In this document: positions 11,073-24,269 of the stretch, in pieces
Position numbering within the stretch: the stretch's first letter is position 1
Layout of the letters: each line of letters starts with the position of its first letter
From: Ascaphus truei
Taxonomy: Eukaryota > Chordata > Amphibia > Anura > Ascaphidae
Direction: 5' to 3'
Assembly: GCA_036426205.1 (NCBI GenBank)
Contig: CM071569.1
Coordinates: 5,644,876-5,708,875 of the forward strand
DNA: 64,000 nt
Translations under genes and position numbers: made by a program
The notes under the pieces: generated by a model
The model's input: the letters and a program-made list of their open reading frames with translations, nothing else
What the model was told of the DNA's origin: nothing
Databases searched by the model: none

Positions 11073-12289
11073 ATTGTTATGTGACTTCTCCCATATGACA
11101 CGTAGTCTGAAACGATGTGTGATGTATTGCGTCCCGGTGCGTATTTCATTAATACAATTTCAATTTAAAGCAAAATTATGTGTATTTTGTATTTGATGTT
11201 GAGTATTAATAAATATAAATGATGTCGATTCATATATGTAGTAATAGCAATACATTTTGTTAATGCATCTACTGAAACATCTGTGCTGCATTAAAGACAT
11301 ATTTTTAATTTGATACATACTGTAGCAGCTTAAGCACTTATAATGCAGCACTAATAATATAAACAGGCTTTTCAGCATTTACACCAGGTGCAAAGTGCTG
11401 AACTATTTTGACAATGGATACAAATCATTTTTTATGTGCACAGATACAAAAAAAATTAAGTACAGGCTATTTACATCTGCAAAGGCTGAATCTATTAAAG
11501 CAAAAAAACAAGTGCATAGAATACAATGAAATTCAACCTGTATTGCCACTATGAAAGCACATACTGTACATAAATACAAATTCTATTTAAACCTGTATCT
11601 ACTAAAGGGTGGTGATCTTGTGCATGCCTTAAAGGATTGGCATGCTATTGGCCTGCGTGAGATCTAAACCTCCATTTTGTTTCCCCTAGAGGGGTCTGTA
11701 CTGGTGGAACCTTCCCCAATAAGTATCTCGGGAACCAGAGGGATTCTGGAGCTGAAATTAACACAATTCAGCTCTGGAGACCTCCTGTTTCCCATACGTG
11801 TAACTTCTCTTTTAAGTCCCATTCAAATGAGGGGGTTTTAAGTCGGGCTAAAGCTTAGCACCCTTTAGTGAATCTGGCCTTGCAAGGATATGTACTGTAT
11901 CTTGACAGTGCTATTTGATCCAAGACTGCATCAATATTCACCAGCACCATGTGTGGGAAGCAGTGCCAGCTTGATGGCGGTTCCATTGGTGCCACTGCAC
12001 CGAGCCCTGCACTTACAGATGCCCCACGCTCTTCCCCACAACAACAGTTGTCCATGTGCCAACTTCTCAAGAATTGCATAAAGAATTCAAGAGACAGAGT
12101 CAGGTGCTATGCCTCTCTTCTGTTACCAATATGTATTTAAATTGTGGCTGAGAAATAGACACTATTGTGGTACAATCATTGTATCCAAATAGGTATCTTC
12201 TTCATAGGTGAAGTAATATGTGTCAATTTGTCCTCCCTTTTTGTTAGTATGTATGTGAATAAAGACTGTTCAAACATTTTTTTTTAACA
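11073..12289. other. Unassigned DNA
   Basis: AT-rich sequence without gene or domain. A short segment near 11750-11790 (attcagctctggagacctcc) resembles motifs at 2190 and 44800, suggesting another dispersed repeat of unknown limits. Confidence 0.35.
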
Positions 12290-12560
12290 TTGTAGGGCAT
12301 TGTTTTCCACGTGAGGACGCAACTGTGGTTGGCTCGTTGCACTGCACGAGTCCCGGTCACTTCCGGGTTCACCCATAGCGGAGGTCTGCTCTTAAGGGAC
12401 CCTGATAAAGTGCGGTGCACAAAACATGTCGATTCCGGTATTGCCGGTTTTAGACATGATCCAGTGATCCAATAAATGTTATATTTTTTTTATGTCACCT
12501 TCTCTCGTTCATTTTTGCTACGGTGGCGCATCGCAATTTTTCTACTTTCTCAAGAATTGC
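12290..12560 (+). repeat. Probable interspersed repeat
   Basis: The segment contains gataaagtgcggtgcacaaa, acatgtcgattccgg and a terminal tccaataaatgttat. This layout (core followed by an aataaa end) matches other dispersed repeats here. Limits are approximate and the family is not named. Confidence 0.35.
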
Positions 12561-12661
12561 AACAGAAAAAACGTAACCAAAGCTTTTGCAAATGATCCAT
12601 CAGGACAGCACTAGTCAAGAGAATTACCCCCGTCACACACGCTATACGGTAAATAGTTTTC

Positions 12662-12942
12662 ATGCAGCCACCAGTATTAGATCACTTGCCTTGGACAATC
12701 TGGGGCAACCTCCCAATAAACTGCAAAATTTCTGTGATATTTCTGCAGCCAGAATAATGGCCCATCAGATTAACACAGCGGGGGGTCTATGCAGTCCCAT
12801 TCAAACTGAATGGGACTGCAGGGACCCCTGCTGTGTTAATCCGATGGGCCATTAGTCTGGCAGCAGAATCTCACAGAAATGTTGAGGCATTTACTGTGAG
12901 ATGTCTTAGGTTTTACCCAGGCAAGTGATCGGATACTGCATC
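12662..12942. mobile_element. Palindromic MITE
   Basis: The two halves are reverse complements with scattered changes: atcacttgcc near 12679 pairs with ggcaagtgat near 12921, tggcccatcagattaacaca pairs with its complement near 12846, and the centre is a perfect 13-bp hairpin (12791-12803 with 12807-12819, loop aac). There is no coding sequence. A target duplication could not be set with confidence. The transposon superfamily is unknown. Confidence 0.7.
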
Positions 12943-15900
12943 TGTAGTTTAATAGCTCAGCATCACAATGTTCAAGTGATCAGACTTTCAACACAAGGTC
13001 CCCGCATTCTTCTGTATCAGTGTCTGCGGGGAGACTGACGTATCATGGGCCATTCCACTGCAATCAAGCCTAATCCCCATTTCCCGTGCCTGTGTCCATA
13101 GAATTTGATGCTCTTCACACAGGACAATGCTGAGCAAGACCTCAAGCGCGTCTGAATGCTGTAAATCACTGTTATCAGCTGAGAAGAGTACATAACATAA
13201 TGAAAATTACTGCAGCATATGTTTAGCACGCCGCTCTTCATATGTTATCCATCAAATGACGGATCATGCCACGTGTTCCCGTGCTGGAGAACGGGAGAAG
13301 GGAAGCTGGTTTTGGGATGGAGCAGTGAACTGCTAATCTGTCTACCTGCAAAAAAGCAACCTCGTCATTCCTAAATGTATTGCGATGTCTCGGCTATTCT
13401 CTACACGTTCTTGCTGCCAGAGGGACTAAGGCACCAAAGAGGTTAAAGATGCAATCCATGTGATCAGGATGAACCACGAATTCACAGATGCCTTTGAGCC
13501 CTGAATGTGTTAACCATCAAACCTTACCATCTTTTAGAATGTGGCGTCCAGCAGGAGTGTTGCCATGCAAGGCCTTATTAGCCTATTTGGTATGCAATGG
13601 GGAGGATATAGGTAGTGTAGTGTACTGGCAGAGCGGTGGCCCAGTGCACTGCATGCGCACTGCAGCCTCTTATCGCCTCCGGAGCCTTGATGATGTCACG
13701 TGACGCACGGGGCCTCTTAACCGCCTTGGCATCACGTGGCTACGCGTCACCTTGTGATTTTTCATGGTAGCAGGAGGAGATGTCGGCGCTTACAGCGGCC
13801 CCCGCGCTCTCCTCCCAGCCCAACTCCAGGTAATCGTAGTTTAAATGTAGTGGTCAAATGAGACGCCAGGATTAGTGAAGGCAGTGGCGGAGATCAGCTG
13901 GAGAAAGCCGGATTATAGTTCCGTGCAGGGAACCCGGCTTTGCTGTTTTCTCTTCTCCTTACCACTTCATGGCCCCATCCTGATGGTCAGTCTCGAGTAC
14001 TCAGTCCCACTCACTCACTGATTTATGTTATACTGTATATTATCAGGACACTGACCAGTAGCGCTTTTTATTTAATTGACTTCTGTGAACATTGTGGATT
14101 TTATTTACACTATTTGGAGCATCAGTATTTGGAGTGCATTCTCTATTTTTGTTCTTAAATGTAGTGGTTGATTTAACCAACTCAACATTTAAACTTTGAT
14201 TATGGAAGTTGGGCCGGGGGAGAGCGTGTGGCAGCACAGTGCCAGGTGCATTCGCAGAGATGGGATCGCCATCATGCCGGGCCTGTACTGTACCGGTAGG
14301 GTGTTTGTCTATTTATTTAAAGCAGCAGTCCGTACTTTAAGAGATCTTTTCTTGCCCTTTCCAACACTGTTTTTATTGTTAAAATCCAGTGCTTTGTTCG
14401 GGGGCTATAAGCGTTTGAAGTATTAAGGGGCTTATTCTGTAAGCCGCAGTTGCTGCGATCCGATGTGGCTGCCACAGTGTATACTACTGTATAAGGAGGA
14501 AGGAGCAGAGCAGCATGTCAAGAAATACAAATAAAAATATGTGTTTGTAATGCCTGTACAACAAAGTTCAATCCCATAAATTGCGTAATCCAAAAAAATG
14601 GTGCAGCTCAAAAGAACATCTAAGTCCCAAAGAAAGTACATCCAAAAACCTTCCAAAAAAGCTAACAGGATGTGCAAGCATTCATTTCCATCACAGTTTG
14701 TGTGTATCCAATAAACAATCGGTGGAAACCTCAAGGGCTTCATGTTTTCTGAGCGGGTGGGTGTGGAGTCTGCCTGAATGTTTATACATTCCTGTACTGT
14801 CTGTGCACTTCTCCTCAGCAGACAGCTAGACAGGGACAGTGGGACGCTGATGTACTCCAAAGAGCTAGTGTTCAATGATTAACATATCATCTGCAGGACT
14901 TGCAGATACTGTGCCCCGGGGGGTCATTCATTAGAATACATTAAGGCTCAGCAATTCAGCGCAGGGATCCAATAGAGCAAGGCTTTTGAAACTATGTACA
15001 GTACACAGATTAAAATGGAACAGTGACAAGAAGCCATTGGAGAGGTGGCCTAGTATACTGTATGTAGGGGCCAAAACAGCCCTGGATTTGTCTGAACGTT
15101 TTTTCAATATTTGGGGGAAATCAGAACAGTAGATAATGAGAATGCTAATACAATAACAGTTTATTGGCACAACATGTTTAGAAAATATTTCCCACTCCTA
15201 GATTACACTCCATGTAGCAGCTTTTGATGAATGTGGTACTTCTGTGCTTCTGCAGCACTCTCCAAGGCCCCACCCGTTGGGCTCAGCAGGACAGTCATTT
15301 GACAGCTAATGATACAGATCATGTTTGGGTGACCCCAAAAATTGTGATTCTAAGGATGCAACCCCCCCCCCCCAACAAATTGGCCCATATTGACTAAGCG
15401 GTGCTATTTAAAAAGATCTCCTCTGACATCCGGAAAGGTGTCTTATGGAATAGCATTGCTTCGTACATATGGGCAATTATCTTTAAAAATGTCATGTATT
15501 GTTACCCTCCTTACCCAGCTCTGAAGGAGGTCACATATATACATTGGCAGTGCTCCGTCTCTCAGGCCTCTGCAGGGCGTGGATGATTGAATATAACAAG
15601 GATGGGCGCCAGGAACTTTCATAAACAAAAAGGGGCTTTATTGGACATCTGTCAGTAATGCTTCACAGACACTGATATACTGTTACTGGACAGAACCCCA
15701 TAATCGAAGGGGCCTCTCTGGAACACACTTCGGGCTCCTGGATTAGTAACCCGCTACTATGTACTGCATACTTCTTCCATACCTATTTGATCAGGATTCT
15801 GATAGGAACCTTCCGGTTGGGCCGGTCCAAACAAACGGTCCGAATTACTATGTCGAGAACGCCTACCCAGATCATGCTTCTTCCTATTCAATAGTGAGAA

Positions 15901-16344
15901 CAATCTTGGGCCCTTACTTAATGGGCATGTTTCTAAATCAAAACAACAAATGGTGACAGGACACTTCTTCATTTGAAATGGGTGCATTTTTGGGGCGGAT
16001 ATTGATCCACAGCGGATCGTCCGGTTCCTTTGGTCCACGTATTTCATCGGATCAATCTCAAAAAGGGCGATTTGCTGATTTTTTTATTATTATTACCAAT
16101 ACACTCTGCGGATTCCGCAGCCCGTGGACGGATTTGAAAGAATCCGCCAACGGATCACTGAATCTGCGGACTGGATTCTAAAAATCCATCAATGGATTGT
16201 ATCCAATGGCGGTTTATGATCAATCCGCGTGGATTCAAACCGACCAAGTCCGTTATGGATTTTACACCGCAAAACTGATTTTTTTGGGGGGGTTGGGGGG
16301 AGGGAAGATGTGAGAAATTCTGTGAAGCGGATTTGGGCGGATTC
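12943..16344. other. Unassigned DNA
   Basis: No gene is recognised. Two stretches (about 13640-13800 and 15750-16340) are rich in short inverted motifs such as ggattc, aatccg and cggatt and may be old DNA transposons. Termini could not be defined. A run of 12 C is at about 15361. Frames up to 147 codons (minus, 14432-14875) show no domain or exon-like context. Confidence 0.35.
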
Positions 16345-16647
16345 ACTCATATTTATTCTCAATACACTTAGCTATTCACACAAAACCTATGTGTAAGCCT
16401 CACAGCGAGGACTCCAGTCAGAACTCTGAAGAACTTGCTTCTAGAACATAGGGTGGAGTTATATATACCTGCTATACTCCCTATGGTGATGTCACAAGGC
16501 ATACAAGGGAGAGGCAATACTTTCTGCATCGTCATCCTACATCAAATGTTGGGGACAGGAGTAACCCGTGTGATCCCACACAATTAACCCATTAATGTCG
16601 TTAACCCCTAAACTGAAATATTAGTCCCCAAAGGGGGGGGGGCTACA
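16345..16647 (-). mobile_element. LTR-like fragment
   Basis: On the minus strand the segment begins TGTAGCCCCCC (16647), has a TATATATAAC box near 16450 and an AATAAA near 16353, the order expected for U3-R. The 3' boundary and a target duplication were not found, and no internal retroelement sequence is attached. The call rests on this signal order only. Confidence 0.4.
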
Positions 16648-16775
16648 TATATAAAAACAAACTAAAAAAAAACATATTTACAATATGTGTTAGGTGTGTC
16701 AGGTACAGTTGTTCAGGGCGAAGAGTTTAAACAAATAAAATAATCTTTTGATAATGAAATAGATATTTACAAACA

Positions 16776-19535
16776 CACAATCCCAGCAAGCTCAGAACCC
16801 AAACCCATCACACCATATGCAGATGCAGCGGACGATATTCGAACATATCACGCGTGGTATACCTCGGAATACCCATGTCATGGCGCGTGATTACCGCGTG
16901 TTGTATACCTGGTAATACCCATGTCATAGCGCATCATTACCGCGTGTTGTATACCTCAGAATACCCATGTCATGGCGCGTCATTACCGCGTGTTGTATAC
17001 CTCAGAATACCCATGTCGTGGCGCGTCATTACCGCGTGTTGTATACCTCGGAATACCCATGTCATGGCGCGTCATTACCACGTGTTGTATACCTGGGAAT
17101 ACCCATGTCATGCGCGTCATTACCGCGTGTTGTATACCTGGGAATACCCATGTCATGGCGCGTCATTACCGCGTGTTGCATACCTCGGAATACCCATGTC
17201 ATGCGCATCATTACCGCGTGTTGTATACCTCGGAATACCCATGTCATGGCGCGTCATTACCACGTGTTGTATACCTGGGAATACCCATGTCATGCGCATC
17301 ATTACCGCGTGTTGTATACCTGGGAATACCCATGTCATGGCGCGTCATTCCCGCGTGTTGTATACCTTGGAATACCCATGTCATGGCGCGTCATTACCGC
17401 GTGTTGTATACCTTGGAATACCCATGTCATGGCGCGTCATTACCGCGTGTTGTATACCTCGGAATACCCATGTCATGGCGCGTCATTACCGCGTGTTGTA
17501 TACCTGGGAATACCCATGTCATGGCGCTTCATTACCGCGTGTTGTATACCTCGGAATACCCATGTCATGGCGCATCATTACCGTTGTTGTATACCTGGAA
17601 TACCCATGTCATGGCGCTCATTACCCGGTCGTACGCTGTGTATATCCGTTGGAATACCCATGTCATGCGGTCATTACCGCGTGTTGTATACCTTGGAATT
17701 ACCCATGTCATGGCGTCGTCATTACCGCGTGTTGTATCCTCGGAATACCCATGTCATGGCGTCGTCATTATCGAGTTTTTGTGATACCTGGGAAATACCC
17801 ATGGCATCCTGGCGTGTCATTTGACCACATGCGTGTTATATACCTGGGAATACCCATGTCAAGGCGCGTCATTACCGCGCGTTGTATACCTCGGAATAGC
17901 CATGTCATGGCGCGTCATTACCCGCGTGTTTGTATACCTGGGCAATACCACATGTCATGGCGCGTCATTACCTACGCGTTGTTGTACCTCGGAATACCCA
18001 TGTCATGGCGCGTCATTACCGCTTGTTGTATACCTGGAATACCCATGTCTAGGCGCGTCATTACGCGTGTTGTATACCTCGGAATACCCATGTCATGGCG
18101 CTCATTACCGCGTGTGTATCCCTCGTACCCATTCATGCGCTCTCATTACCGCCGTGTTTTTAACCTCGAATAACCCATGTCATGGCGCGTCATACCACGT
18201 GTTGTTCCTGGAATACCCATGGCAATGCGCTGTCATTACCCAACCAACCGCGTGTTGTAACCTGGGAATACCCATGTCATGGCGCGTCATTACCCCGCGT
18301 TTATACCTCGGAATACCCATTTCATGCGCTCATTACCGCGTGTTGTATACCTGGAATACCCATTTCATGGCGCGTCATTACCACTTGTTGGTATACCTGG
18401 GAATACCCATGTCATGCGCTCATTACCAGCGTTTGTATACCTGGGAATACCCATGTCATGGCGCGTCATCCCCGCGTGTTTGTATACCTTGGAATACCCA
18501 TGTCATGGCGCGTCATTACCGCGTGTTTGTATAACTTGGAATAACCCATGTCATGGGCGTCATTACCGCGTGTTGTATACCTGGGACTAACCCTGTCATG
18601 GCGCGTCTTACCCCGCGTGTTTGATACCTCGGAATACCATGTCATGGCGGCATTACACCGCGTGTGTGTATACCTGGGATACCCATGTCATGGCGCGTCA
18701 TTACCGCGTGTTGTATACCTCGGAATACCCATGTCATGGCGCATCATTAACCCGTGTGTTGTATACCTTGGATAACCCATGTCAGGGCGATCATTACCAG
18801 CGTGTTGTATACCTTGGAATACCCATGTCATGGCGCGTCATTACCAGGCGTGTTGTATACCTTGGGCATGACCCATGTCATGGCGCGTCATTACCGCGTG
18901 TTGTATACCTGGGAATACCCATGTCATGGCGCGTCATTATCGAGTTTTGTATACCTGGGAATACCCATGTCATGGTGTGTCATTACCGCGTGTTATATAC
19001 CTGGGAATACCCATGTCATGGCGCGTCATTACCGCGCGTTGTATACCTCGGAATAGCCATGTCATGGTGCGTCATTACCGCATGTTGTATACCTGGGAAT
19101 ACCCATGTCATGGCGCGTCATTACCGCGTGTTGTATACCTCGGAATACCCATGTCATGGCACATCATTACCGCGTGTTGTATACCTCGGAATAGCCATGT
19201 CATGGTGCGTCATTACCGCGTGTTGTATACCTCGGAATAGCCATGTCATGGCGCGTCATTATCGAGTGCAGAAAATTGCATTTTAGTGTTCTGTTTTTAA
19301 ACACCTGCAAAGAGACACAGTACCGCATTGTACACATTACAATTCATTCATTTCTGCCACGGAAACGCGAACAATTGCACCCAGAGAAATCGGGACCCAT
19401 GAAATTCAAACAAAGCAACCGCGTGATTGGCCGCATGGAGTACAGCAGCGCACACGAAAACGGCTCAGTGATATGTTCGAATAATGGCCGCTGCATCTGT
19501 ATATTTGTGTCAAAAGGAGTGTTACTGGGATTGTG
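16776..19535. mobile_element. Inverted-repeat-bounded unit enclosing the 46-bp satellite
   Basis: Sequence 16776-16851 is the imperfect reverse complement of 19468-19535. The innermost part is strongest: gaacatatcac at the left pairs with gtgatatgttc at the right, and cagatgcagcgg pairs with ccgctgcatctg. Outer blocks (cacaatcccag with ctgggattgtg) also pair, giving arms of about 70 bp. The arms enclose the satellite and about 200 bp of unique sequence on its right. This looks like a MITE in which an internal segment was amplified. Confidence 0.6.
16853..19267. repeat. 46-bp satellite array
   Basis: About 52 tandem copies of a 46-bp unit that starts gtatacctcggaataccc, continues with atgtcatggcgcgtcattac and ends cgcgtgtt. 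Each unit has a short palindrome ccatgtcatgg. Units at both ends are regular, while the middle (about 17580-18870) has many one-base insertions and deletions. Because 46 is not divisible by three and the unit lacks stops in several frames, open frames up to 439 codons appear in all three plus-strand frames. They are not genes. Confidence 0.95.
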
Positions 19536-19561
19536 CCCTAACGTACAGTATATAGCAAAAG

Positions 19562-20005
19562 ACATAAAGACCCCAAGCTACATCCAATATGACAACTTAC
19601 TGTATATTGTCGAACACTTATCTGCCTTCTCATTAGTAAGGGTCGTTTAGTTAAATTCTTTGGCCAAAGCCTTTTAACCCTGTATCCACACCACGGTAGA
19701 CCCCTCCTCCTTGGTTTTAAGCGCACCCATCCCACTTTTAAATAGCAGGTCTCATTATGCACCTGTGAATGACTGGTCTATTGAGACAGTTCCTTCTCCA
19801 TTATAGAGGTGACGAGAGCGTTTGCAGGTAGTGTTAGGAGCTGGGGAAAAGGGTATATTGTGGCATGGTTACAAGCTTAAAATGCTTTGACCAAAGAATT
19901 GAACTAAATGACCCATACTTATGAGAAGAAACACAGAGAAGTACTGTATGTAACTCTATCATTGTACATATTGGATGTAGCACTGGGGCTTTTTTGTCTT
20001 TTGTG
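19562..20005. mobile_element. Second copy of the 365-bp palindromic family, interrupted
   Basis: The left arm (aagctacatccaatatgac, then gggtcgtttag and tttggccaaagc) and the right arm (tttgaccaaagaattg, aactaaatgaccc, attggatgtagcactggggc) match the two arms of the element at 10396-10591. About 200 bp of other sequence separates the arms. The tail present in the first copy is not obvious here. The copy is diverged and non-coding. Confidence 0.6.
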
Positions 20006-21472
20006 AAATTAAATATAAAACCAGTGGACGTATCACTACAATAAGTAGTGATACTATGGCTGTTTATAAGAAAATCTACATTTACCGTGGGGAAAACCTA
20101 TTTGGATGATACTTTAGAAAGAATTATACAACATTTACACTATAAAAGCAAAGTATTTCCAAAATAATCCCATCAAACCAAACAGTACAGTATGTAAATA
20201 ACAAAGCAGCGGTACTTTCTACCCCTTTGCATAGCACTGCCTTTGATAAACTATGTAAGGAATATTGTTGATCCCCCTCACACGCGACACAGGTTATGAA
20301 GAAGACGTGCGGCATGATGGCTGGAACTCGCGCGCGCAAGAAGAAACCTTTTTTTTTATTTCAGCATCAACGGATTGGTCCAGTTGGGTCATTTGTCAAG
20401 GCCGAAGTAGGCCCAAAACATTGACACTGAATTAAAAAAATACCGTATATTTTACATGTGATTTCCTGCCCTCACAGGGATGCACCGGACAGGGAAGTCT
20501 CTCTATGCTCCACCTGTTTCTCTCAGCAACGACTTTGAAAGGAAGCGTATGGATGCCACGTTATGATTAATATTGTGCTGCCATTATATTTTTGAACTCC
20601 TTTTTGACAGCAGCCTCTGGCAGTGAAAGGGTTACTGTGTCGTGTCCAGAGACAGCAGCCCGTATGCAATTAGTGGTAATTAGAGGTTTTTGTGTGTGTG
20701 TGTGTGTCGCATCCCCACACTGGGCGCACTTGCACACATTCAGTAATCTTAATAGTGGAAGAGAAAAGACGAGGCATAGGATTTGAAAATGCGCGTAATT
20801 CATCGAACGACGTAATGAGCCGGTGACCCTTCCGATTGTCATGTGGAAGCCGCAGAATAAAAGCTAACGAGAGTGTGATAATTGTGTATAATTACAGGAT
20901 ACCTGTAATTATAGCTCTAACAAAACAAGCCAGGCAGTAAGCGTAACCTTATTCTGCAGAGGTATACTACAATTTGGAGAAGGTGCCTGATGGTTACTGG
21001 GTTGCCAAGCAACGGCATAGAAAATGAAGTCCGTTCCCGTGTTTTTTAAACTGTGTAAGCCTTGGTGTGTCCAGATGTTCATTGGCACCTTGGTGGCGAT
21101 TGCTGGAAGATTCGTTTTATTTTCTTGCCCGTGTAATCTTCGCTGTGTCCAACATGCTCATGTGGAATTTGATGTCTGTAGAAGTACAGTAAATATATAA
21201 AACTATATCTATTTATTTCATCTCTTTAGTTTCTGTGTTAATTAAAGTCCATACAAGCTTTTGCGCACAGGGAAGTGAGATGGGGCAAATAATGCAGGCC
21301 GCGTGAGTGTATATACATCAGAGATCACCTGAGACTACCATCTGGCATTTAGTGGGACAGTACTCACTACTCCCAGTGACACTATATTGAAATCTAAGAG
21401 ATGTTGCTAAAAATCAGTGGGAGTCACAGAAACTCGGGGTTTGACAGCAGAGTTCCGTCCCATTTATTTAGG
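20006..21472. other. Unassigned DNA
   Basis: No gene is recognised. A short (TG)n tract lies near 20692-20708. The remaining sequence has ordinary composition and no domain-bearing frames. Confidence 0.35.
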
Positions 21473-21638
21473 CAGGGGACTCAACCCCAGCCCTCAAGCC
21501 TCCTCCCCCCAACAGGTCAGGCTTTGATATCCCAGCTTCAGCACAGCTGGCTCAATCGACAGCCCCTGAGCCACCTGTGCTGAAGCTGGGTAAACCTGAC
21601 CTGTTTGGAGGGCTTGAGGACTGCAGTTGGCAGCCCTG
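21473..21638. mobile_element. hAT-P MITE with 8-bp target duplication
   Basis: A palindromic copy from caggggactcaaccccag to ttggcagccctg, flanked by tatttagg (21465-21472) and tattaagg (21639-21646), 7 of 8 identical. Both arms carry the gctggctcaatc and ctgagccacctgtgctgaag blocks typical of the family. No coding sequence. Confidence 0.85.
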
Positions 21639-21944
21639 TATTAAGGGACGAATAAGTGTCTCCTTATACTGTAGTGATAATGAAATTGGTAGAAATGAAG
21701 ATGAAATACTAACCGGAAGTGAATTCATGTGTTTTCTACCTCATTTCGTTATTTAAAGCTGAATTACTTTTTTATGGTATTGATACAAATTTGTTTATTT
21801 TGCGCTCTGGATTTCGGTATCTTTTTCCTTACAAACCCCCCGGCACATGTTTCTTTGTATCCATTATAGACACACATACACACATCTGTAGGAGATGTTA
21901 TTGCGCCCGCTGTTGTGCGATTTAGCATTACCGCAATAGCGAGT

Positions 21945-22065
21945 TTCTGTTACTGCGCACCTCACGACGGGAACGCCCGACCAGCGACTCTCACACCGCC
22001 ACCAGTCTACATTCTTTCAAGACTCACACATTTTAATCTGGTCTGTAACTGTTATATACGCCTAT
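21945..22065 (+). pseudogene. LINE family B C-terminal fragment
   Basis: The plus strand encodes CAPHDGNARPATLTPPPVYI and LSRLTHFNLVCN, matching the minus-strand fragment at 27190-27425 (CAPHDWNSLP and PPPV). This is the far C-terminus of an L2/Rex1-type ORF2. The conserved WNSLP tryptophan is replaced by glycine, and only about 40 residues survive. Confidence 0.6.
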
Positions 22066-22090
22066 TACATAGATTATCTCTAACTGTATT

Positions 22091-22435
22091 GTATGTCTTT
22101 ATTTATATAGCGCCATAAATGTACATAGCGCTTCACAGTAGTAATACATGTTGTAATCATATAAATAACAAATAATATAAATAACAGGTCATGGGAATAA
22201 GCGCTTCAGACACACTGTAAGAGTAACATTAAGGAAGAGGAGTCTCTGCTCCGAGGAGCTTACAATCTAATTGGTAGGTAGGGAGAACGTACAGAGACAG
22301 TAGGAGGGAATTCTAGTAAGTGCGTCTGCAGGGGGCCAACCTTTATGTATCATGTGTCCAGGATTATCCAGTGCTATTCATTTGCTTCTTTAAGCAGATG
22401 TGTCTTAAGGTGGATAGAGAGGGTGCTAGTCGGGT
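22091..22435 (-). mobile_element. L2 LINE 3' end
   Basis: Read on the minus strand, this runs from an ORF2 C-terminal remnant through gaacgtt-type 3' UTR to agattgtaagctcctcggag and the tail ggcgctatataaataaagac. It is closely related to 28291-28926 and 47227-47462. Compared with those copies it has the CACTGTA 5-bp insertion near 22216. It is 5' truncated, as is normal for LINE copies. Confidence 0.8.
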
Positions 22436-23529
22436 AACTGTGCATGAAATGTCTGTAAATATATGTATTGCCACCATAACTCTGTGCCCAGATCGTACAT
22501 GAAAACGAGAGGTAACTCTCAACGTGTTAGTTCCTGGTAAAACATATTACATTTTATAAATAAATAAAATGTTAAGCTGAATTATTTTTTTATGGTATTG
22601 ATATGAATTAATTTTTTGTTGCTTAGAATTCTGGTATCTTTTTCCCTACAAACCCCCCCTCCCCCCCTGCACATATTTGTTTGTATCAACACACGCAAAC
22701 CCACACACACACTAACACACGGCAGATGTTATTGCACCCAGTGTTGTGCAATTTTGCATTACCGCAATTGCGATTTTTACCAGGCGATTTGCTTATTGGG
22801 CAATTTGCAATGGCTGCAATAACATCTGTGTATATATGTATGTGTATATATATTTATATGTATGTGTCTATATTTATATATATATACACCACCCCTCTTT
22901 ATTTGGCTGTACCTCAGTATATGAGGTGAGGGCCCGAGTTCGTACAATATAATGACCGCCACACGTATGTGTGGCCAGTAAGAAGGGGGAACACCACAAC
23001 AGGATATGTATAGCAGCTTATGGATAAACGGAACAGGAATAACCACATATTTACATACTCATGTGACCCTTATAGTTAGGGCCACCACATAACATACTGT
23101 ACACAATTTTCTTATAAACCTCTAAATGCTAAATAGCGCTGCGCCTATATCTATATGGTACAGTCACTTTAGCTGAGTGCACTGTCCTGCTGAGCAGGCG
23201 GGGTATTGTCATAGAAATACTATGGGCGAACCGCTCACGTGACCGGCCCTGCGCTCCGGCAAGCAGGAGTAGCGGCTGTAGGCTGTAGGGGCTCAGTGCT
23301 GAGCGGAAGCGCGCCTCCGCCAGCAAGCAAGTACCTTGGCCGAGGCCTTACACTCCAAACTCCATGCAGCTCTGACTCACAAGATGGCTATCCCCCTGTC
23401 TTAATGTTACACTCTCTCTCATAGTCCCTCATCTTTTACCAGCTCTCTCACTGGCTGATCACAGTCACATGTCCTATAGAGAGCATAACAGTTGAAGGGG
23501 TTTGGCTGTGTTTTCCCCATCCTCGGGTG
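22436..23529. other. Unassigned DNA with short CA and TA tracts
   Basis: A repeat of the 21760-21900 segment (gaattactttttttatggta-like, then a CA-rich run and gcagatgttattgc) occurs at about 22575-22735, so the two form a diverged direct duplication of roughly 150 bp around the L2 fragment. No gene is recognised. Confidence 0.4.
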
Positions 23530-24269
23530 TGTAGTGATGATACCTGCTGGTTTACAGGATACTGAGGTGTCCGCCGGTGGTAGTGAGGACATCAGGACAG
23601 GCTTTTGAGGTAGATGGTGGTTCTTTCTCATGTTGGTGTCAGCACCTCCATCTATTGCAGGCTCCAGGGATATGGAGGCAATCCCTGCAGGAGAACTCAC
23701 TGATACTCCCCCTGATAGATTGCACTCACAAGGCAGGAGTATAATTTATAACAGCAACTTCTTTACTGCAACATCCAGACTCCACAGGATACACTGCATA
23801 CAATATCACAGGCAGCCAGCCTCCGGATGGTCCCTGGACTCACACCCCCAGCCACGGGCACCAAGGGCGGTCCGAGCTCTTCCCTGACCCCCTATTAGAG
23901 TCAGAGGTATCAGTCCCACTCCCCTAGGAGAGGGGATAGAAGGTGGCCAGAGCCCTGCGCACACTCTTCTAGGATATGTCTCTCTCAAGGGAGAGACAGA
24001 ACTGGCACAATTTGGATATGCAGCTCCTTAAGTACAGTGTGGGAGGGTCCAAGGTCTGAGCCCCTTATTGGGAAGAACACAGGCCTTAGCACACCTCCTC
24101 CCCTTTCACTCAAGGGAGCTGCTTGCTGGTGGGGAAAACCCTGGATTGGGCCTAACACTGCCTGCACTGATACCAGGATTTACATGTCAATCAGGATAGA
24201 TTAGTAGCCAAGCCAGGCATGGCTACAGGGGCAATGTCCGGTGTTGCTTGCAGACACAGGGGGGTTACA
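23530..24269 (-). mobile_element. LTR-like segment, minus orientation
   Basis: The right edge reads TGTAACCCCCC on the minus strand (ending at 24269), a typical LTR start, and the body is rich in short-promoter-like sequence without open frames. The other terminus was not located and no target duplication is certain. A CA/TA microsatellite follows. Treat as a possible solo or partial LTR. Confidence 0.35.

Noticed and set aside
16854..18173. 439-codon open frame and its overlapping frames
   Set aside because: They lie wholly in the 46-bp satellite. All three plus-strand frames are open because the unit lacks stops, and the translation is only the repeat read in rotation.
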